Positions 1-2,926 of a DNA stretch of 5,234 nucleotides are shown here, piece after piece. The position numbers and the translations under genes were made by a program. Under the pieces are notes generated by a model, which worked only from the letters and a program-made list of their open reading frames with translations, ran no database searches and was not told the DNA's origin. Every line of letters starts with the position of its first letter. Position 1 is the stretch's first letter. The DNA lies in NCBI GenBank assembly GCA_016215305.1, contig JACRKI010000126.1:1-5234 (forward strand), read 5' to 3'. This stretch comes from Candidatus Woesearchaeota archaeon (GTDB lineage Archaea; Nanobdellota; Nanobdellia; Woesearchaeales; DSVV01).

Positions 1-44
1 GTGTTTTTATCTTTGACTTCTCCAATACTAAGAATTGTTATCAT
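1..44 (-). CDS. Possible 5' end of a gene leaving the left edge
   Basis: The - strand reads ATG at 44-42 followed by 14 open codons (MITILSIGEVKDKN) up to the window edge. An in-frame TAG lies two codons upstream, so this ATG would be the true start. A TTTTATT element at about 69-75 on the - strand sits 25-31 nt upstream, the right spacing for a leaderless archaeal transcript. The residues look protein-like, with a hydrophobic beta-type start and then charged residues. Fourteen codons are too few to name a family or to exclude chance. It would be the next gene after the transporter on the same strand, 87 nt away. Confidence 0.35.
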   Translation of the reverse strand, partial: MITILSIGEVKDKN

Positions 45-114
45 TCTCTATGCATTTGTTCACTTCAATAAAAGCTTTTCTTGTTCCACAGTTTTATTTT
101 CTCGGTTCGCGTGA

Positions 115-131
115 TTAATCAAAAAGAAAAA
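115..131 (-). terminator. T-rich tract after the transporter gene
   Basis: Immediately after the TAA stop of the VIT1/CCC1-family gene, the - strand reads TTTTTCTTTTTGATTAAT. Archaeal intrinsic termination depends mainly on oligo-T in the non-template strand, so two T5 runs directly after a stop codon are a plausible terminator. No stable hairpin is visible before it, as is normal in archaea. Confidence 0.4.
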
Positions 132-914
132 TTATCCCGTCACCCCAAACAATAATCCAATCACATATCCCACTAATGCCGCGACTGTGCCAATCAATGC
201 CATTTCTGCGCCGGATTTCCACCAGCTTAATTCAAACCATTTTGCCTTGAGAACTCCGACGCCAAACAAAATCGCCGCGCACACCGCGACAGACGCATAG
301 ATTGCGTTTTGCACAGAAAGAAGCAAAAATGGAATCACGGGAATCAACGATCCAATGGTTGACGCAATCCCCACAAAAATTCCTTTCTTCAATGGATTTT
401 CATACTCATCAGGAAACATGCGCAGCTCTTCTGTCATCATGGTATCCAGCCAAAGTTCCTTGTTTGACGTGACCCTCTTGATAATATCATCCAGTTGTTT
501 CCCGCGAAATCCTTTATTATAATAAATCTCCTTAATCTCTTCTCTCTCTAAATCCGGCACTGTTTCAATTTCTCTCTTTTCTCTTTCTAATTCCGCGTAA
601 TAATATTCCTTCGCTGCTTTTGTTGACGTATAAACAACAGCGCCCATGGAAATGGATTCCGCAAACGTCGCGGCTAAGCTTGAAACAAAAATAATCCGCA
701 TATCATGCGTCGCTGTCGCGACTCCCAGAACTATTCCTAACACATTTACTAATCCATCCTGACCGCCAAGAATCGCGTCTTTGAGCAGTGGACCGCCTTG
801 TCTTGCTTCAACATGCGCTTTATGGTGTCTTAATGCCTGAGAACGCGCGTATGTATTTCCATTCTGCACAGGAATCTTTGAGATATTATTTACTTCTTTT
901 TTTTGTTTTGCCAT
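132..914 (-). CDS. VIT1/CCC1-family Fe2+/Mn2+ transporter
   Basis: This 260-residue integral membrane protein belongs to the vacuolar iron transporter (VIT1/CCC1) family, whose members move Fe2+ or Mn2+ out of the cytosol, usually in exchange for protons. The family signature is clear. LGGQDGLVNVLG (49-60) is the TM1 motif with conserved Asp53, and AESISMGAVVYTS (85-97) is the TM2 motif with conserved Met90; the equivalent Asp and Met line the ion path in the plant VIT1 structure. Residues 99-175 are the charged cytosolic metal-binding domain with Glu-rich helices (ELEREKREIE, LEREEIKEIYYNKG) and WLDTMMTEEL. Three more membrane segments follow at about 177-200, 203-222 and 236-257, giving the usual five. 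A basic, His-containing tail of about 40 residues precedes TM1. The gene lies 45 nt downstream of a small membrane protein on the same strand, so the two are probably co-transcribed. No clear Shine-Dalgarno sequence precedes the ATG. The family is certain; choosing iron over manganese is not possible from sequence, and no regulatory metal site was seen. Confidence 0.93.
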   Translation of the reverse strand: MAKQKKEVNNISKIPVQNGNTYARSQALRHHKAHVEARQGGPLLKDAILGGQDGLVNVLGIVLGVATATHDMRIIFVSSLAATFAESISMGAVVYTSTKAAKEYYYAELEREKREIETVPDLEREEIKEIYYNKGFRGKQLDDIIKRVTSNKELWLDTMMTEELRMFPDEYENPLKKGIFVGIASTIGSLIPVIPFLLLSVQNAIYASVAVCAAILFGVGVLKAKWFELSWWKSGAEMALIGTVAALVGYVIGLLFGVTG

Positions 915-959
915 CTGTTTTGTTTTAAATTCCTATTCTTTATTAATCTTTTTCTTTGA

Positions 960-1283
960 TTATTTCTTTTCTTCAACTTTCTCTTCTATCTGCTCAATAA
1001 CTATTTCTTCCTCATTTCCTGTTCTTCTTGCGCTGCTTTTTGATTTTGCTGCTGTTTGTGTTCTTGATTCTTGCTCTGCATATTCCTGCGTTGTTCCCTT
1101 TATTGTTCTGATGAACCACCTGAATTTTTTGTTGAGATAAATGACTAACGAGAGAAACAGAAATAACGCAATGATTCCGATAATAATTATTGCAATCACT
1201 CCAAAGAAAATTCCCCCTATGATGATTCCCACAGGGATTAACGCGATTGAAATGAGGATCCAGATGAGTTTTTTTATTTCCAT
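960..1283 (-). CDS. Small two-helix membrane protein, function unknown
   Basis: This 107-residue protein is not assignable to a named family. A short basic start (MEIKK) leads into an extremely hydrophobic stretch, residues 6-50, long enough for two transmembrane helices with a Gly-rich turn near 23-28 (GGIFFG). By the positive-inside rule, the basic NKKFRWFIRTIK segment (51-62) places the tail in the cytosol. The tail is polar and low in complexity (Q, S, T, K, R) and ends in a Glu/Lys-rich segment from about 91 (EEEIVIEQIEEKVEEKK) that could form a helix or coiled coil. It is the upstream partner of the VIT1/CCC1-family transporter, 45 nt away with no terminator between, so an accessory role for the transporter is possible but only inferred. 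The frame is supported by the clean hydrophobic/charged layout and by the upstream TATA/BRE pair. A 97-codon frame overlapping it encodes an implausible protein. Confidence 0.72.
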   Translation of the reverse strand: MEIKKLIWILISIALIPVGIIIGGIFFGVIAIIIIGIIALFLFLSLVIYLNKKFRWFIRTIKGTTQEYAEQESRTQTAAKSKSSARRTGNEEEIVIEQIEEKVEEKK

Positions 1284-1348
1284 GCTCTGAGAAACATGCG
1301 GTCACAAATAAATGTTTGTTTTTTTGAAGTAATTTTTTGCTTTTATTA

Positions 1349-1365
1349 TTTATATACTCTCCTTG
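1349..1365 (-). promoter_or_regulatory. TATA box and BRE for the membrane-protein/transporter unit
   Basis: The - strand reads CAAGGAGAG followed directly by TATATAAATAA. TATATAAA at 1356-1349 fits the archaeal TATA consensus, and the purine-rich GGAGAG just upstream fits a B recognition element. Transcription would start near 1325, leaving a leader of about 40 nt before the ATG at 1283. A weaker TTTATT at about 1313-1308, 25-30 nt from the ATG, could instead give a leaderless transcript. Confidence 0.5.
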
Positions 1366-1435
1366 AAATTCTTAAAAAGTTTTCATAATTCTACTCATTT
1401 TTTGAAAATCTTTCTCACTTTCTTGAAAACTTTCC
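1361..1435. repeat. Short imperfect direct repeats between divergent genes
   Basis: The AT-rich gap between the small membrane protein and the tRNA holds three copies of a motif close to CTTGAAAAyTTTC: CCTTGAAATTCTT (1361-1373), TTTGAAAATCTTTC (1401-1414) and CTTGAAAACTTTCC (1422-1435). Copies 2 and 3 are 21 nt apart, about two helical turns, and copies 1 and 2 are 39-40 nt apart. Each has a partial inverted symmetry (GAAA/TTTC). Low-complexity AT drift explains this nearly as well as protein-binding sites do. Confidence 0.25.
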
Positions 1436-1493
1436 GGAAATTGGTCAAATAGCTTTTTGTTTAAGTTTGTTCTAGAATATTGATGAGGCTTAT

Positions 1494-1610
1494 GCTGAGG
1501 TGGCTGAATCTGGTCAAGGCGGAGATCTGATGAAGTCCTTAGAGATTCTAAGGACCTCAGCGAATCTCTACGTTACCCAACGTATGCGGGTTCAAATCCC
1601 GTCCTCAGCG
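1494..1610 (+). tRNA. Class II tRNA with intron; apparent anticodon GAT, Ser-like G73
   Basis: All arms fold. The acceptor stem 1494-1500 (GCTGAGG) pairs with 1603-1609 (CCTCAGC) over 7 bp. The D arm is 1503-1506/1517-1520 with GG at 1512-1513. The anticodon stem 1522-1526 (GAGAT) pairs with 1564-1568 (ATCTC). The long variable arm is TACGTT/AACGTA (1569-1574/1579-1584), and the T arm GCGGG-TTCAAAT-CCCGT runs 1586-1602. Discriminator G73 is at 1610 and CCA is not encoded. Removing the 30-nt intron (1533-1562) leaves 87 nt and a 7-nt loop CTGATGA with U33, so the anticodon reads GAT (1529-1531). This conflicts with the body: a long variable arm belongs to Leu or Ser (in bacteria also Tyr), and G73 is the archaeal Ser determinant whereas Leu uses A73. 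A Ser(TGA) reading (1528-1530) would need C33, a G-U-closed stem shifted by one and an off-consensus splice. That it is a tRNA gene is near certain; its amino acid is not. A weak TTTAAG at 1460-1465 may be its TATA box. Confidence 0.9.
1533..1562 (+). other. Archaeal tRNA intron at 37/38 (bulge-helix-bulge)
   Basis: The intron and its borders form a canonical splicing motif. The central 4-bp helix pairs CTGA (1527-1530, loop positions 32-35) with TCAG (1557-1560). A 3-nt bulge CGA (1561-1563) lies on the 3' side and TGA (1531-1533) on the 5' side, so cutting after the second base of each bulge gives exon ends at 1532 and 1563. The rest of the intron is a perfect 9-bp hairpin, GTCCTTAGA/TCTAAGGAC (1535-1543/1547-1555), with a GAT loop, separated from the central helix by an A-C mismatch. 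tRNA splicing endonuclease is the expected enzyme. The last eight intron bases, CCTCAGCG, are identical to the acceptor 3' strand plus discriminator at 1603-1610. Confidence 0.85.
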
Positions 1611-1614
1611 CCTC

Positions 1615-1621
1615 TTTTTTT
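1615..1621 (+). terminator. Oligo-T terminator after the tRNA
   Basis: A T7 run begins five bases after the discriminator base. Oligo-T on the non-template strand is the usual archaeal termination signal, and here it separates the tRNA from the convergent nth gene, whose stop codon lies 34 nt further on. Confidence 0.6.
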
Positions 1622-1654
1622 CTTACTAATTTAAATCTTTCTACAAAAATCACT

Positions 1655-2314
1655 TCAACGACTCTTTCCCACTCCAACCCTGTCACAATACTTGTAAATT
1701 TTGCATTGACTGCACAGCGGACTGATTGGCTTGCAAACATTCTGCCCCCATGCAACCAAATAATCATTATATGAAATCCAATATGCTGTTGGCAGTTTTT
1801 TTCTCAACGCGAATTCTGTTTCTTCTGGATTTTTTGTTTTGACATATCCTAACCTGTTGCTAATTCTGTGTACATGCGTGTCGACGCAAATCCCAAGTTT
1901 GCCATAGCCCTGCGTGAGAACGAGGTTTGCTGTTTTTCTGCCAACGCCTGGAAGCGTGAGGAGGATGTCAATTTCATCCGGCACCACACTGTTGTATTTT
2001 TCTATGAGAATTTTGCAGATTTCCGGAATTCGTTTTGCTTTCGTGATGTAAAATCCAACAGGATAAATCGCTTCTTCTATTTTTTTTATTGGCAGTTTTT
2101 GCATCTCTTTTGGATTGTCTGCTAATTTGAAGAGTCTATCTGTCGCTTTACTTGTTGTCGAGTCTTTTGTTCTTAAACTTAATACTGTCGAGATCAATGC
2201 TTTGAATGGATTTCTGCCTTCCTTGATTGCATATTCGCTCACGATTGGTGTTGGCAGTTTTCGCGTTTCTTCAGAGAGAATTTGCATGACTGTTGGGATG
2301 TCGGATTGGTTCAT
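1655..2314 (-). CDS. nth: Endonuclease III (DNA glycosylase/AP lyase)
   Basis: This 219-residue protein is a full-length endonuclease III, which removes oxidised pyrimidines from DNA and nicks the abasic site by beta-elimination. The helix-hairpin-helix is LPGVGRKTANLVL (121-133), with Lys127 as the Schiff-base nucleophile. Asp145 in VDTHVHR (144-150) is the catalytic acid. The C-terminal 4Fe-4S ligands are Cys194, Cys201, Cys204 and Cys210 with the classic C-X6-C-X2-C-X5-C spacing. The substrate-pocket segment reads STVLSLRTKD (42-51), where the E. coli enzyme has LLSAQATD, so the usual Gln is replaced by Arg; related forms are common among archaea. Length is close to the family norm (211 in E. 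coli), and MutY-specific C-terminal regions are absent. The ATG at 2314 is preceded by a TATA element at about 36-46 nt. It is convergent with the tRNA and divergent from the RNA candidate, so it is probably monocistronic. Confidence 0.96.
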   Translation of the reverse strand: MNQSDIPTVMQILSEETRKLPTPIVSEYAIKEGRNPFKALISTVLSLRTKDSTTSKATDRLFKLADNPKEMQKLPIKKIEEAIYPVGFYITKAKRIPEICKILIEKYNSVVPDEIDILLTLPGVGRKTANLVLTQGYGKLGICVDTHVHRISNRLGYVKTKNPEETEFALRKKLPTAYWISYNDYLVAWGQNVCKPISPLCSQCKIYKYCDRVGVGKSR

Positions 2315-2349
2315 TATATTGGACTCTTTCTTATTCTATTTATCATTTT

Positions 2350-2360
2350 CTATATATTTA
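2350..2360. promoter_or_regulatory. TATA element between nth and the RNA candidate
   Basis: CTATATATTTA reads TAAATATATAG on the - strand. On that strand it lies 36-46 nt before the nth ATG, predicting a start near 2325-2330 and a leader of about 12-16 nt. The TATATA core is self-complementary, so on the + strand it could also direct transcription from about 2380-2385, just before the GC-rich structured segment. One element serving both directions is inference; no purine-rich BRE is visible on either side. Confidence 0.45.
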
Positions 2361-2394
2361 GGGTTGTGCAGTTTTTTGATGTAAATTCTTTTCT

Positions 2395-2608
2395 CGCTTC
2401 ATCTCCTTGAAGACACTTCCCATCAAAGTCCAGTGTTCGAGAGGAGTGGTTGCTTTCTCACTGTTTCTCTTGACTGCTGAGTACGCATATGCTTGACAGT
2501 CTCCTAGCTGCTCGTAGGTAGAACCAGACACTTTAGCTTAGGGGACCCATTCACCGAATGAATGATCGTTTGAAGAGATTAATTGAAGAAAACTTCGGTG
2601 AATGGGGT
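2395..2608 (+). ncRNA. Candidate structured non-coding RNA, family unknown
   Basis: Hand counts give about 46% GC here, against roughly 27% just upstream and 20-25% downstream, the pattern expected of a structured RNA in an AT-rich genome. No long open frame spans it. Local helices tile most of it: CTTCA/TGAAG (2397-2401/2408-2412), ACACT/AGTGT (2413-2417/2432-2436), CGAGAG/CTCTTG (2438-2443/2467-2472) enclosing AGTG/CACT (2445-2448/2459-2462), GACTG/CAGTC (2472-2476/2497-2501), CCTA/TAGG (2503-2506/2515-2518), and the 13-bp helix of 2546-2606. A TATA element lies upstream and T-runs downstream on the + strand, which favours that strand, but helices read on both. AAAGTCC at 2425-2431 resembles the first conserved block of RNase P RNA, yet I could not find its partner block to form P4. 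SRP RNA domain IV was also not found. Ends are approximate. Confidence 0.5.
2546..2606. repeat. Perfect 13-bp inverted repeat with 35-nt spacer
   Basis: CCCATTCACCGAA (2546-2558) is exactly complementary to TTCGGTGAATGGG (2594-2606). As RNA this is a strong helix closing a 35-nt purine-rich loop. A competing small hairpin, GAAG-AAAA-CTTC (2585-2596), uses part of the right arm. It forms the 3' end of the GC-rich island and is followed by T-rich sequence, so it could be the terminal domain of the RNA or, less likely, an operator. Confidence 0.75.
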
Positions 2609-2865
2609 AATTATTATTTTCAATTTTTTACAATTCAAAACTGTATGCAAAGACAAAATCTGGTCATGTGTTATTTTTTACATTTTCTTCCAAAACAAAT
2701 TTCTGAATCCTTTTTGTTCTAAATATTTTCCAAAATAAATTTTCTTTTCTCAAATTCTTTTTTTTCTCAAAAATCTATTTTTCTCTCTTTTTTACAACAG
2801 AGCTGTGACGAAACCTGCTCTTTTCCTTTCTCGACGGAGTTACTATTGCTTAATGAGGAACAGTA
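2609..2865. other. AT-rich intergenic stretch with pyrimidine tracts
   Basis: No convincing gene is seen. The first part (2611-2630) has T-runs after the 13-bp helix and may end transcription of the RNA candidate. The middle is about 20% GC with diverged repeats: CTTCCAAAACAAATTTCT (2687-2704) against TTTCCAAAATAAATTTTCT (2728-2746), and TTTTCTCAAA twice (2745-2754 and 2762-2771). From 2742 to 2793 the + strand is almost all pyrimidine. The last 70 nt before the surface-protein promoter return to a mixed composition with a small ACAG-AG-CTGT dyad (2797-2806). Confidence 0.5.
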
Positions 2866-2883
2866 CCGTAAGATTTTTATATG
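2866..2883 (+). promoter_or_regulatory. BRE/TATA promoter of the surface-protein gene
   Basis: CCGTAAGA (2866-2873) directly precedes TTTTTATATG (2874-2883). The TATA core TTTATATG is near consensus, and the purine-rich GTAAGA fits a B recognition element. Transcription should start near 2905, giving a leader of about 20 nt that contains the G-rich ribosome-binding region. Confidence 0.6.
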
Positions 2884-2908
2884 ATAGCTTGTTTCTCTCC
2901 TGTTGTAA

Positions 2909-2919
2909 GGGTGTGGGGG
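2909..2919 (+). promoter_or_regulatory. Ribosome-binding region of the surface-protein gene
   Basis: GGGTGTGGGGG ends 7 nt before the ATG at 2927. It is compatible with pairing to the pyrimidine-rich 3' end of archaeal 16S rRNA, though it is not the perfect GGAGGTG. An in-frame TAA at 2906-2908 leaves no other upstream start, so this site fixes the start. Confidence 0.55.
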
Positions 2920-2926
2920 AAGTAAT

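Noticed and set aside
1012..1305. 97-codon - strand frame overlapping the small membrane protein
   Set aside because: It is the alternative frame of 960-1283, rich in His, Asn and Cys without any recognisable pattern; the overlapping frame has clear membrane helices.
1494..1610. Selenocysteine tRNA
   Set aside because: The long variable arm and G73 fit, but the acceptor stem is 7 bp rather than extended and the loop does not present a TCA anticodon.
1573..1767. 64-codon - strand frame across the tRNA 3' half and the end of nth
   Set aside because: It runs antisense through the tRNA T arm and out of frame through the Fe-S end of nth, so it is a shadow of both.
1868..2384. Two + strand frames antisense to nth
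   Set aside because: Both mirror the nth coding sequence, which has all catalytic and cluster residues; neither antisense product has a recognisable feature.
2395..2608. RNase P RNA or SRP RNA as a firm call for the GC-rich island
   Set aside because: AAAGTCC at 2425-2431 and ATGAATGA at 2558-2565 recall RNase P RNA blocks, but the order is not convincing and no partner strand completes P4. The SRP domain IV loop motif was not seen on either strand. A covariance-model search is needed.
2558..2722. A 54-codon + strand frame (MNDRLKRLIEENFGEWGN...) starting inside the 13-bp inverted repeat
   Set aside because: The first 18 residues look protein-like, but no ribosome-binding site or properly spaced promoter precedes it, the start lies in the helix arm, and the second half is AT-drift translation. 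The RNA reading explains the arms better. A conserved homologue would reverse this.
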